DNA of 42,803 bases from Pontibacter silvestris (GCF_020907275.1 NZ_JAJJWI010000028.1:1-42803); one strand, 5' to 3'; counted from the first letter of the stretch, positions 1 to 9,158 are shown. Numbers and translations are program-made. The notes: generated from the sequence alone by a model not told the origin.

Positions 1-258
1 GAGGCCGGAGCCTCTCTTTCAGGTAAGGGTAAGATAAGAAAAATTCAAAATAATCGCTTGATTTTTAAGATAGTACCTTTTCTCAAGGGAAAGACCGTAG
101 TGGTTATTGCGCACAGGCTCTCCACTGTGAAGAATGCCGATCAGATCATCGTTTTGGAAGAAGGCAAGGTAGCGGAGAGCGGCACGCATACGGAGTTGGT
201 CTCAAACAGGTCCGAGTACTATAACCTGGTGAAAAACCAGTTGGAGTTAGGAAGTTAA
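1..258 (+). pseudogene. C-terminal remnant of a bacteriocin/peptide-type ABC exporter ATPase
   Basis: The reading frame is open from base 1 and ends at 256-258. The last 60 residues match the end of the nucleotide-binding domain of Bacteroidota ABC exporters: the H-loop stretch VVVIAHRLSTVKNADQI, then the EEGKVAESGTH region and the ending VKNQLELGS. Upstream the frame is poor: where DEATSSLD (Walker B/D-loop) is expected the sequence reads EAGASLSG, and the next 15 residues are basic and unlike the family. The fragment either starts outside the window or is an eroded copy. Without the D-loop aspartate and the normal Walker B region it is unlikely to be active. No partner protein is next to it; the next gene is convergent. 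Confidence 0.6.
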
Positions 259-449
259 CGGCTATCAGTAATAAGTAAAGCTCACGATTTTCAGACAAGT
301 ATACACCGCTTTCAGATTGTCTGATGGCAAAGATGGTCTGCGCCTGTAGTAAATTCTGATCTTCTCATGGCAACTCGTTTTGTTTAACTAGATCAATTGC
401 CCGTTTCCACTACTTTATTAATAGTCCGGTTTTTCGGGGGGAGGTCACT

Positions 450-1250
450 TTACCAACTTTCTTTTAAGCCATTTGACAAAGCATTCTCATATTTCTCTTT
501 ATTGAAGCGATATAAGTTAGGTGATTTATGTGCCCCTCCACTTTTTCGTGATTCATCCAATTTGTCAAGTATGTCATATCCCATCATTTTACGATAAAAG
601 TTTCCTCTGTTTAATTTCTTCCCTAAAATGATCTCATAGAGTTTCTGAAGTTCAGGCATTGTAAACTTATCAGGCAGCAGACTATAGCCAATAGGTTTGT
701 GAGAAAGTTGCATTCTTAAAGTGGTAAGTGCTTGATCAATAATATATTTATGATCCATGATCAAACTTGGAAGATTTTCAATATCCTTCCACTCACAACT
801 AGATGAAATGCTATCAGGCTTTGGGAGCACAAGGGTATAATCCACTAATGCGTAATATCCAATAGTGACAAATCGCTGTTTGTGCCAAAGTGTATCCGGA
901 AATTCTGAAAAGTAATGTTCAGAACGATTAGGTGAGCCGAAAGCCCTAAACTGTTCAAGGTATATATTTTCAGCACCTGTTCTTTCTTTCAAAGTTCGAA
1001 TTGCTGAATCATCTATGTCTTCTTCATTGCCTATGTATCCTCCTGGCAAGGCCCATGAATCATCATGTAACCCTTTTAAAAGTAGTACCTTAAGGGTAAA
1101 GTCATGAAAACCAAAAACTACACAATCTATTGAAACATGTAATAGATAAAGCTGCCAGGCCTCTTCCGATAGTTCCTTGAATTTCTCCATAGTCTCCTGC
1201 TTAGCCTTAGCGGAGGCATTAATATTCTCTATATAATTACTAGTACTCAT
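450..1250 (-). CDS. Nudix-domain transcriptional regulator (NrtR/AraR-like), catalytically degenerate
   Basis: A 266-aa protein with an N-terminal Nudix fold (about residues 35-160) and a C-terminal winged helix (about 190-255; FTMPELQKLYEIILG, then RGNFYRK and PNLYRF). This is the layout of NrtR/AraR-type regulators, which use a Nudix domain to sense a nucleotide-sugar or sugar ligand. The Nudix box at 71-93 keeps G71, E77, R85, E89 and G92. Two glutamates of the REUxEE core are replaced (T86, R90), so hydrolysis is unlikely and ligand sensing likely. In Bacteroidota such regulators often sit beside sugar-utilisation genes; here the TonB receptor/GH3 operon lies about 2 kb away, beyond an IS relic. 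A regulatory link is inference. The start is ATG at 1250. Confidence 0.8.
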   Translation of the reverse strand: MSTSNYIENINASAKAKQETMEKFKELSEEAWQLYLLHVSIDCVVFGFHDFTLKVLLLKGLHDDSWALPGGYIGNEEDIDDSAIRTLKERTGAENIYLEQFRAFGSPNRSEHYFSEFPDTLWHKQRFVTIGYYALVDYTLVLPKPDSISSSCEWKDIENLPSLIMDHKYIIDQALTTLRMQLSHKPIGYSLLPDKFTMPELQKLYEIILGKKLNRGNFYRKMMGYDILDKLDESRKSGGAHKSPNLYRFNKEKYENALSNGLKESW

Positions 1251-1427
1251 AATATTAATGATTCTTCTTTAGAGTGATAGAATTGGGATTACCATTAAGT
1301 GAGTTGTCAATTCTAATGTTTGAAACCTGCACGATAATATTGTCAATTAGCTTGGAAGCCCTTTGATAGAGCAATTCAACTTGGGGAAAATAACAAAAAC
1401 TATTATTATAATATCGTGAATTGTGGC

Positions 1428-2100
1428 CTATAATGCATGATTGTTTCTATAGTAAAATATTAGCTTCATAGCGTTGTAGTGGTTCCGCTCTTATTCAGAG
1501 AAGCAGGCAGTTCCTCTAACTATTCTTCTGTTCCTTGTCCTCAGGCACAGGTTCACCACCTCGATGTTCTTGGTGTAGCCCTTCTATCAAATGCTTTTCC
1601 CGGGGCAACACTTTTGTGAAAGTAGGCCAGTCTTCGGTACAGAATAGGTCTATGCTGAGTGTTTGCAGCTGTTCGTAAAACCTTTTGACTATGTATTGGC
1701 TGAGATTCCCCCAGCTCCAGGCCAGCACCTCGTCGGTTTATGGGGCATAGGCGTAAAACAGCAACCTTTTATGCTTCTTGCGCTGGTCAACACAAGTCCA
1801 CACCTAATCCAACTGCACTGAGTTATAGATCTTGAGGCGGGGCTTGATCGGCAGGCTCTCGGCTTTCTTGTTAAGCCATTTGAGCACCGTCTGCCGGTGC
1901 ACGCCTGTCACCTTTTCAATGTCCCGGATGCCGGAGTTCCGCACCAGCATTTGCAGCACCAGTTGTTTGGCCTCAGGCCGGCAGCCTGCCTTCTGGTACA
2001 CGTACTGGAACTGCTTGCCACAAGCACGGTACAGGAAATTCTGCCTGCCCGTGCGCTTTACGCCGTTTTTGACTACCTTCATACTGGGGCAGCAAGGGTG
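1428..2100 (-). pseudogene. Decayed IS1-family transposase
   Basis: Reading leftwards from about 2100, the protein has an InsA-like zinc-ribbon start (HPCCPSMKVVKNG), a helix-turn-helix (GIRDIEKVTGVHRQTVLKWL) and then the IS1 catalytic domain (QLD.VWTCVDQ, SIDLFCTEDW). The single reading frame is broken by TAG at 1806-1804 and TAA near 1741, both where a glutamate is expected (QLDEVW, PETDEV). A frameshift near 1585 follows. In the next frame the protein continues as YTKNIEVVNLCLRTRNRR and RGTACFSE, has another stop, and reaches NNHAL before the stop at 1430-1428. The element is therefore dead. Its terminal repeats could not be placed with certainty; the perfect palindrome at 2087-2151 overlaps its 5' end. 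Confidence 0.85.
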
Positions 2101-2151
2101 TTTAGAGGAAGTTATGTGCGAGATAACTTCCTCTAAACACCCTTGCTGCCC
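2087..2151. repeat. 29-bp perfect inverted repeat with 7-nt loop
   Basis: Arms 2087-2115 and 2123-2151 are exact reverse complements; the loop is GTGCGAG. The left arm overlaps the first codons of the IS1-type transposase (the zinc-ribbon HPCC codons), so one arm is part of the element and the other is an inverted copy just outside. It may have arisen by inverted duplication of the IS end, or the RNA hairpin may have shielded the transposase start from outside transcripts. No T-tract follows, so it is not a typical terminator. Confidence 0.8.
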
Positions 2152-2338
2152 TACCTGTTAACTCATCATACATTTTATACTACAACCAAGATTTTTATTA
2201 TTAACCAAGTTGCGAAGTATAAACAATGAAGCCATTGGGACTTGTTAGGGAATAAAGCGACTAAACTTTAACACTGACTTACCATGAATGACTTCACTAT
2301 TGCAATTTACTGTTTTATAATGATTATTTAGAGCTGCG

Positions 2339-3206
2339 TTATTTTTTCATGTAACCCAAGAGGGATAACCAATTCTCTAAAGATACAGTCCACTGATCTA
2401 CAGGAAGGTTTTGCTTTTTTGTTCCAAAGCCATGTTTCCCTTTGGAATATATGCATTTCCACACTTTTTTCGGCTGCTTTCCATTTCTTATATAGATTAA
2501 GGCAACTCATATCAAAATTAAAATCATCATCTTCAGCAGCGGCAATAAAGAGAGGTGGAGCATGAGGTGTTACCTTAGCACTTTCAAATTCGGTGGCAAA
2601 AGGATAGATAGATGCCGTAAATGCCGGGGTTATTTCTTTTTCAGAGGCATAAGCCAGACCAAGAGACAGCGTTCCTCCCGCAGAAAAGCCTATAATTCCT
2701 ACTTTTGAGGGGGCGATCTTCCATTTAGCAGCGTTGGATTTAATATATCTCATGGCTGACTTTCCATCTTTAACAGCTTGTGGCACTCCTGTTGACGCAA
2801 GTACTAGGAATTTATCCATATCTTTTGCTTTCTCTCCAATGTCGCCCAAAGGGTTCTTAGGGTCAAGGGGCAATAACCTGTACTTAAGTATAAAAGCAGT
2901 GAAACCTCTGCTTGCAAACCATTCCGCAACTTTTGTACCCTCGTTATCAATATCAAGTATGTGGAATGCGCCACCAGGACATATAATAACAGCCGATCCA
3001 TTTGCTTTAGACGCTTCTGAGGTATAAACTGTTAAGGTAGGCTTTTTTACATTGTACACGGTATGAAGCCCCGTTTTTTGATCTAATAAAATCTGTCCGG
3101 TTTCGGTTCCTGAAGGCTTGCCGCCATTTAAATGGATGATTTCCTGGGCAATTGAAGCTTGTTGGATGCCCATAATAAGGAATGCCATAAAAGTTATTAG
3201 TCTCAT
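2339..3206 (-). pseudogene. Exported alpha/beta-hydrolase (acetyl-esterase-like), one frameshift
   Basis: The product begins with a signal peptide (cut after about SIAQ, residue 21) and has the alpha/beta-hydrolase order of small acetyl/xylan esterases: oxyanion strand VIICPGGAF, nucleophile elbow GFSAGG and the acid region AAAEDDD. After MHIFQ the annotated frame (ending at 2328) turns into unrelated sequence. Inserting one base in the T run at 2441-2443 restores KGKHGFGTKKQ and QWTVSLENWL and ends at TAA 2341-2339, which supplies the catalytic histidine and the usual C-terminus. The gene has thus lost one base of a short homopolymer and is inactive unless this is a sequencing error. Terminator-like hairpin 3308-3354 lies upstream and belongs to the GH3 gene. 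Confidence 0.8.
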
Positions 3207-3307
3207 AATGATGTGAGTGTTCGTTAGATTATACTCTTAAGATTTTACTTCCTAATGTACTTAGTCCTCTGCAAGTAAACTCACAGGTACAGCTGCAGTA
3301 ATTAACC

Positions 3308-3354
3308 ATCAAGGAAAAGCCTCGGGTGAACTCCACCCGAGGCTTTTCCTTGAT
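3308..3354 (-). terminator. Hairpin terminator of the GH3 gene
   Basis: A 21-bp perfect inverted repeat (arms 3308-3328 and 3334-3354, loop AACTC) stands 25 bp after the GH3 stop codon. The stem has a GC-rich top (CCTCGGGTG) and an AT-rich foot with T-runs, as expected for a Rho-independent terminator. Confidence 0.75.
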
Positions 3355-3378
3355 ACAATTAAATGGAAGTGGTAGCCA

Positions 3379-5823
3379 TTAATGCTTCATGTCAGTGAAC
3401 TGCTTGTCTAAGGCAAAGGCTTTATGCACTTTCTCCACCTCTTGCTCTTTGGCCAGCTTGAACTCCTCAGATTCTCTGATGTCCAGGGAAGAAGCGCCTA
3501 CTTGTACTTTGTAAGTGCCCGCTTCCGCTACCCAGGCGCTCCGGCTATCCAGGTAGGAGGCCAGATCTTTCGGGTTCAGCGTCATGGTAAGTGTCTGGCT
3601 CTCGCCCGGCTTCAAGGTGTTGGTTTTGGCAAATGCTTTCAGCTCAGACTTTGGCTTGTCAATGGTTTTAGACGGAGCAGACAGGTAAAGCTCTACGACT
3701 TCCTTACCGGCGGTTTTGCCTGTGTTTTTCACCGTAACTGAAACCTTCAACTTATCATTGAAGCTCTTGCTGCTCAGCTTCAGGTCTGAGTAATTAAACT
3801 TGGTGTAAGACAGACCGTATCCAAACTCATAAGAAGGCTTCACGTTGAAGGAGTTGAAATAGCGGTAGCCCACGTATACACCTTCTTCATATGTAACCTC
3901 CTTAGGGTTCTCGGCCGGAGTTCCCAGCCAGTTTTTGGCAGAAGGAGTGTCCTCGTACTTCACTGGGAAGGTCATGGTTAGTTTACCGGAAGGGTTCACT
4001 TTGCCGGATAATACATCAGCTACAGAGTTGCCTCCTTCCTGACCTGGTTGCCAGGCAAGTAAGATGCCGTCTACTTTGTCTTTCCAGCTGGCTGTTTCAA
4101 TTACGCCACCAATGTTCAGGATTACCACCACTTTCTTGCCCTTCGCGTGGAAAGCTTCACTTACGTTGTTGATGAGTTCAACTTCATCAGCGCCCAGGTA
4201 AAATTCATTTTCAATTGCGCGGTCTCCGCCTTCACCGGAGTTTCTTCCCAAGGTAATAATGGCCAGCTCAGAAGTAGCAGCTGTCTTGTTGATAAGGTCT
4301 TTGCTCACTTCCATCTCTTTCAATCTCTTGGGAGGTGACAGTAAGCCTTCTTTCTCACGCCTTTTCGCTTCTACATCATTAGCCTTTTCCGCAAAAGGAA
4401 CATAGATGCTTTTCAGGTCCTCATCTAATTTGAAGCCTGAGTTGGTAAGACCATCCAAAAGGGAGACCGTGTAAGCTTCGTTCACGTCACCACTTCCCGT
4501 ACCACCTGAGATAAACGAGTAAGAAGTGACCCCGAAGGCGGCAATAGGGTTTGCTTTAGAAGTGAAAGGCAGTACGTTGCCGTTGTTCTTCAGCAATATT
4601 ATCCCTTCTGCAGCCGCCTGACGGGTTACTTCCGCATTCCCTTTCAGGTCTGGCTTGTTGGTGTAGTTGTACTTCTGCATAATCGGTGACTTGAACACCA
4701 TTTCCAGTATTCTCTTCACGTTGGTATCTACCACCTCTTTGGAAAGCTTTCCGCTCTTCATATCGTCAAGAATAGCTTGCTTCTGGGCATTCATGCCAGG
4801 CATCAGCAGGTCGTTGCCGGCAGAAAGCTGCGCCGTTACGTTGCTGCTTCCTTTCAGTGATTCAAAACCGGCATAACCACCAAACCAGTCGGTCATCACA
4901 ATTCCTTTAAAGCCCCACTCATCGCGCAGCACATCGGTTAATAAGTCTTTCCGGGCGGAGGTGTAGGTGCCGTTTACCAGGTTATAGGAAGACATCACCG
5001 TCCAGGGCTGAGACTCCTTTACGGCAATCTCAAAGCCTTTGAGGTAGATCTCACGCATAGCTCTCGGGCTCACGTGTACGTTGATGGAAAGGCGGTTCGT
5101 CTCTTGATTATTGGCGGCAAAGTGCTTGATGGAAGTACCCACGCCGTTAGACTGAATACCGTTTACCATGGCCGCGGCAATCTTGCCGGAAATAAGAGGG
5201 TCTTCTGAGTAGTACTCAAAGTTGCGGCCATTGAGCGGGTTGCGGTGGATGTTAAGGGCAGGAGCCAGCAGCACGTCTATACCATACTCCTTTACCTCAT
5301 TGCCCATGGCTTTGCCCACGCTCTCAATCAACTGGGTGTTCCAGGTAGAGGCCAGGGCAGTACCTACCGGGAAAGCAGTACTGTAGTAGGTGTTCGCATC
5401 ATCTTTTCTCTTTGAGTTGATCCGAAGCCCTGCCGGGCCATCGGCCATAATAATCTCTGAAACCCCTAGACGTTTGATTTCATGTGTTCCTCCGGCAGCG
5501 CCTGGCACGCGTCCTTCAATGGTGCCAACCACAGGGGCCAGGCCGTCAAAGCCCGGCATGCCGGTGCCAATAAGCATACTGGCTTTCTCTTCATCGGTCA
5601 TCTGATTGACCAGGTCGTTGATTCTGTCTTGCATAGATAGGCGATAATCCTCATAACGGTCCAGCTTCCCATTGTGGTTCAGGTCCGCAAAAGTGAATCC
5701 GTCAATAATTAATTGTTGTGGGTCCTTGTCAGCAGGCGAGGCTTGTGTATTAGGTGCTCCCACCAGGGTAAGGGCGGCAAGTAGTGATACTTGTGCTGCT
5801 TTCATATGGTTATATTTCTTCAT
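3379..5823 (-). CDS. bglX: GH3 family beta-glucosidase, exported
   Basis: An 814-aa GH3 enzyme that releases terminal beta-linked glucose (or a related sugar) from oligosaccharides in the periplasm. After a signal peptide (about residues 1-28) comes a calcium-loop-like motif DLNHNGKLDRYED (47-59). The GH3 N-terminal barrel follows, with KHFAANNQE (233-241) and the nucleophile D312 in VMTDWFGG. The second domain includes the GEGGDR loop that usually carries the acid/base glutamate, and a fibronectin-III-like domain forms the C-terminus. The length is normal for BglX-type enzymes. The gene starts 33 bp after the TonB receptor gene, so the two form an operon that probably imports and then trims a glucoside; the exact substrate cannot be read from sequence. 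Confidence 0.9.
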   Translation of the reverse strand: MKKYNHMKAAQVSLLAALTLVGAPNTQASPADKDPQQLIIDGFTFADLNHNGKLDRYEDYRLSMQDRINDLVNQMTDEEKASMLIGTGMPGFDGLAPVVGTIEGRVPGAAGGTHEIKRLGVSEIIMADGPAGLRINSKRKDDANTYYSTAFPVGTALASTWNTQLIESVGKAMGNEVKEYGIDVLLAPALNIHRNPLNGRNFEYYSEDPLISGKIAAAMVNGIQSNGVGTSIKHFAANNQETNRLSINVHVSPRAMREIYLKGFEIAVKESQPWTVMSSYNLVNGTYTSARKDLLTDVLRDEWGFKGIVMTDWFGGYAGFESLKGSSNVTAQLSAGNDLLMPGMNAQKQAILDDMKSGKLSKEVVDTNVKRILEMVFKSPIMQKYNYTNKPDLKGNAEVTRQAAAEGIILLKNNGNVLPFTSKANPIAAFGVTSYSFISGGTGSGDVNEAYTVSLLDGLTNSGFKLDEDLKSIYVPFAEKANDVEAKRREKEGLLSPPKRLKEMEVSKDLINKTAATSELAIITLGRNSGEGGDRAIENEFYLGADEVELINNVSEAFHAKGKKVVVILNIGGVIETASWKDKVDGILLAWQPGQEGGNSVADVLSGKVNPSGKLTMTFPVKYEDTPSAKNWLGTPAENPKEVTYEEGVYVGYRYFNSFNVKPSYEFGYGLSYTKFNYSDLKLSSKSFNDKLKVSVTVKNTGKTAGKEVVELYLSAPSKTIDKPKSELKAFAKTNTLKPGESQTLTMTLNPKDLASYLDSRSAWVAEAGTYKVQVGASSLDIRESEEFKLAKEQEVEKVHKAFALDKQFTDMKH

Positions 5824-5856
5824 ATAAAAATTGGGTATTTAGTTGATTGTGTATTA

Positions 5857-8103
5857 TTAGAATTTAAAGTTCAGAGAGCCTTCAAGGGTGAACGGGCGGA
5901 TGTAAGAACCAACTAGTAATTGTCCGTAATAAGGGGTTGGGTCTGTGATCAGCTCGGCTCCGTTGATGGTTCCCTTGGCGCCCCGCTGGTTCAGGAAGTT
6001 CACGGCCGTTAAACCAGCATCAAAGTGCTCATTAATTTTGTAGTTCACCCCACCAAAGGTTTCCCAGCGTGGCTCAAAGTATAGCGCGTTGGTGAGGTTA
6101 GCGTACTGTTGAGAGAAGTAGCGGAAGCTGGCCCAGACTTTGAAGTTCTTATAGCTGTAGCTTGGGTCAATCTCCATGAGCGTCTTGGAGATTTCCAGCA
6201 CGTTTTTGTCGTCATAAGAGTAGTTGCGGCCAAAGGCGCTGAAGTTATAGTTCTTGTAAACCGGGTTTTGCAATGTGATGAGGTAGTGCAGGCTAAAGCC
6301 CTTGAAAGGATTGGCTACGATATCTGTGGTCCAGCCTATGGTTTGGATATCATAGTACACAGTCACTACCTCAGACTGGCTGGCATTGTCAGGGTTTACC
6401 AGGTTTAGCCGTGATTGATAGTTGTTTCTGGTAAGGTAAGTAGCCTGAGACACCAGGCTCAGCTTAGGAGAGTTAAAGTACACGCCAAAGCCCAGCAGTG
6501 GGCTTTTGATTTTGGTAAGATTAGGCAAAGCGGCACCAGAGTAGTTCTCAAGACGTTCGTGGTTCTCTGTATACGTAAAGTCTGCTATAAGCCCCGCATT
6601 CTTGGTTACTTTAAGGACGGTGTTCACAGACCCGCCTATGTGAAACCAGTCATTGTTGAAGTACGTCTTCTCTGCCTCATTCAGAACTACTCCCGGTGCT
6701 CTTGGTGTAAGGTAGTAATCGCCTTTAAGTTTCTGGTACTGCAGGTTAACGCCGTAGTTCACTGAGAAACGGTCAGATAATTTCCAATCATCAGAGAAGA
6801 AAACCGAAAGCTTGTTCTCATAACCGTTATGGTACTCGCTCCCCACGTTGTAGTTATAGAAACCTTCTGTATCTGTATTGGAATCGCCGCCCGGGACATT
6901 TCTAAGCAGTTTATCAGGAGCGGCTGTAGCAGTTTGGTAGAAGAAAGAGCGATTCGCCCTAAATTCATCTACGTTATAATACTGCTCAGTAAGGCCTATC
7001 CGCAATTGGTGAGTCTCTAGCTTTTTATTTAGCTCAAAGCGGGATAAAATGGTTTTGGTAGGAGTGCCAGGCGTGTACATAGCCACCGTGGGATTTACAT
7101 AGCCAGTATAAGCCACTCCTGTGTTTTTATATGTAAATCCGTCTGTAGCGTATGCCTGGAAAACATTAAGCGGAATAACGCCTAAGTAGGTGGCCTCTGC
7201 ATAACGGGCACGAGCCATAAAGTTGAACTTCCATCCGTTATTAAGCAAACGATGGCCTATGATGTCAAAGCTGTGAGAGAAGGCGGCAGCATCACTGGTA
7301 CCCATGTCTCCGTTGACGTATTCTCCTGTAACAAAGTCTTGGAACCGAAGAATGCCATCGTTCACAATATAAGAGTCCCGCCCTATTCTGAAGTTGGGCA
7401 GCTCCTCTGCTTTGCCGCCTTCATTATATTGGAAAAGAGCATAGTTGGTTAAAGAAGCAGAGTTGGCATATTTGTAGAGAAAGCTGATTTCACCCTTCTG
7501 GTTGGCAAACCGCTTGGTTAAGCCGGCCCTGTAAATCTGAGTGCGGTCTGAGTAGGTCGCAAATTTCAAATCATAGGTGCTTGGGTCATAGTTGGCATAA
7601 GCTCCGGCTGTGTAAAACCAGTTTTTGCCCAGAGGCCCTGAGATGTTCACATCGCCTTTCAGCCAGCCAAAATGACTGCCGGAGATGTTGCCCACCAATT
7701 CAAACTTGTCTCCACCCAGCTTAGTGTAGGAATTTACAGCAAAACCCAGTTCGCCAGTGGTAATGGCTGCTTCGCCAATCTTCATCAAGCCCGTTCTGCC
7801 CAAACTCACGCTCGGTCTCCAGGTGCGGTTTGGTAATTCAGGCCAGAAATAATACACCACCGGAAGGTCATTTTCCATAATGGTGATTCCACCCACAGAG
7901 GAAGGAAGCCCAATGTTTACCTCGCGTGGGCCAGTGTTATTAGCTGCATTGAGCATTACATTCCGATTCTTCTCCTCCTTCGTGTCTGTTTCCTCCAACC
8001 TTATTTTGGTGCTGTCAGCCATCGTTGGCACAGTATTTTGCGCATAAAGGGTGATGCTCTGGAATAGCGATATCCCTAAAGCGGTGAGTAATGCTTTTTT
8101 CAT
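5857..8103 (-). CDS. TonB-dependent outer-membrane receptor
   Basis: A 748-aa outer-membrane protein with a signal peptide (cut after about YAQ, residue 22). A plug-like N-terminal part (VNIGLPSSVGGITIMENDLP) is followed by a long series of alternating beta strands that ends in the aromatic C-terminal strand FTLEGSLNFKF, as in beta-barrel receptors. It lacks the carboxypeptidase-like N-terminal domain of SusC proteins and there is no SusD partner, so it is not a classical Sus pair. It is the first gene of an operon with the GH3 beta-glucosidase 33 bp downstream, which suggests a small glycoside as ligand (inference). The ATG at 8103 is 18 bp from a 31-bp palindrome that may control it. Confidence 0.85.
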   Translation of the reverse strand: MKKALLTALGISLFQSITLYAQNTVPTMADSTKIRLEETDTKEEKNRNVMLNAANNTGPREVNIGLPSSVGGITIMENDLPVVYYFWPELPNRTWRPSVSLGRTGLMKIGEAAITTGELGFAVNSYTKLGGDKFELVGNISGSHFGWLKGDVNISGPLGKNWFYTAGAYANYDPSTYDLKFATYSDRTQIYRAGLTKRFANQKGEISFLYKYANSASLTNYALFQYNEGGKAEELPNFRIGRDSYIVNDGILRFQDFVTGEYVNGDMGTSDAAAFSHSFDIIGHRLLNNGWKFNFMARARYAEATYLGVIPLNVFQAYATDGFTYKNTGVAYTGYVNPTVAMYTPGTPTKTILSRFELNKKLETHQLRIGLTEQYYNVDEFRANRSFFYQTATAAPDKLLRNVPGGDSNTDTEGFYNYNVGSEYHNGYENKLSVFFSDDWKLSDRFSVNYGVNLQYQKLKGDYYLTPRAPGVVLNEAEKTYFNNDWFHIGGSVNTVLKVTKNAGLIADFTYTENHERLENYSGAALPNLTKIKSPLLGFGVYFNSPKLSLVSQATYLTRNNYQSRLNLVNPDNASQSEVVTVYYDIQTIGWTTDIVANPFKGFSLHYLITLQNPVYKNYNFSAFGRNYSYDDKNVLEISKTLMEIDPSYSYKNFKVWASFRYFSQQYANLTNALYFEPRWETFGGVNYKINEHFDAGLTAVNFLNQRGAKGTINGAELITDPTPYYGQLLVGSYIRPFTLEGSLNFKF

Positions 8104-8121
8104 CCCGTGCTTATTTATAGA

Positions 8122-8184
8122 GTTTCCAAACTTTGTTTTATTATTGCTTCATAATGAAGCAATAATAAAACAAAGTTTGGAAAC
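8122..8184. repeat. 31-bp perfect palindrome upstream of the TonB receptor
   Basis: Arms 8122-8152 and 8154-8184 are exact reverse complements around a single A at 8153. The sequence is AT-rich (core TTATTGCTTCAT). It lies between the TonB receptor start (8103) and the transposase relics, inside the likely 5' leader or promoter. Possible roles are an attenuator hairpin, an operator, or a terminator that shields the operon from upstream readthrough; the sequence does not decide between these. Confidence 0.8.
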
Positions 8185-8280
8185 AAACAATAGTTCGCAA
8201 GAAAAAGCATGAACTATCTGAATTGAGGAAATAATAAGATTAGTAATATTGAGTATAGGCATCCATCAGTTAAAACGCCA

Positions 8281-8480
8281 TGAGAGGATCCTTAGGCTCC
8301 ATCACTACTGCCTTTCAAAGAAGGATTGGATTAGGCAAACCGCTTAAGAAGTTTTATGAGCATGTGCTCGCCTTGCCTCTCAGTATCAGCCAGCGCATCA
8401 ATTTTCGACAGCTTGCCCGCCACAGCAGCTGTGTTCGCCTGCATTTTGAGCAGTACTTGCAGACATCTTTCTTTTGAGAT
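8281..8480 (+). pseudogene. Relic of a transposase N-terminus (IS4-like?)
   Basis: The frame starting at 8280 reads KKFYEHVLALPLSISQRINF, then RQLARHSS and LHFEQYLQ. This resembles the N-terminus of a transposase group common in Bacteroidota, recalled from memory and not checked by a search. No catalytic part follows; stops and frame changes come at once. Together with the IS110-type relic at 8563 it marks an old insertion hot spot. Confidence 0.35.
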
Positions 8481-8562
8481 GATCTGGCACAAAACCATGA
8501 GAGAAGTGTTTGGAAAAGCGCTGGTTTTGAGTCTTTGTTTTCATCTCTAAATTTCCCGTGAC

Positions 8563-9158
8563 ATGAAAATCATCAAGCAGTCCGTGGGAGCTGACATCGC
8601 TAAAGGCAAGTTCGACGCCTGCTTCTCGGTGCTCACCCATGAGCAGCGCGTGGTAGTGAAAGCCGCCCTGCAAATTCTCAAACTCTCACTGAGGCTTTGC
8701 TGAGTTTACCCGGTGGTTGAGCAAATGGGAGGACCCGTCAGCGGAACTGATATTCATTATGGAGGCCTCCGGGGTATACCATGGAACCTGGCCTGGCAGC
8801 TCCACCGGGCGGGCCGCAAGGTAACTATCTTGCTTCTGCATTTAGCTATGGGCTGGAGCCATTTTGCCTCCAAAGTAGCCTTTGACTAGTCCGAATAAAG
8901 GGAGGTGCTCAATTGGCAAGCAGAAGGAGCATGAGCTCGCACCGTTTTTTTAATTAGCCTCAAGAAAGGGAGAGCAGCCGCTGTCACGGCAACAGCAAGG
9001 AAGCTGGCCATCATTATTTGGAACATGGTCACCAAAGCAGAGACGTGCAAGAAAAACGAGATAAGGGAAAGCAGAGAAAAAAGCAGGCGGACAGACGTAT
9101 TCATGAGCTTAAACTGAGTCCGAGCGAACTTAAAAAACTTTTCTCAAAAGCCTCTTAG
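8563..9158 (+). pseudogene. Decayed IS110-family transposase
   Basis: The ATG at 8563 opens MKIIKQSVGADIAKGKFDAC, the RuvC-like DEDD start of IS110 transposases. The frame is then lost. Pieces follow in shifting frames: FAEFTRWLSKW, IFIMEASGVYH (the usual EATGxYH motif), LAWQLHRAGRKVT and, near the end, AAAVTATARKLAIIIWNMV. The last piece is ELKLSPSELKKLFSKAS, ending at TAG 9156-9158. The middle of the protein is deleted (about 600 bp remain of roughly 1 kb), so this is a dead, internally deleted copy. No terminal repeats are expected for this family. Confidence 0.75.

Noticed and set aside
3424..7452. Several long plus-strand open frames opposite the GH3 and TonB receptor genes
   Set aside because: They are antisense shadows of two well-supported genes and show no family motifs.
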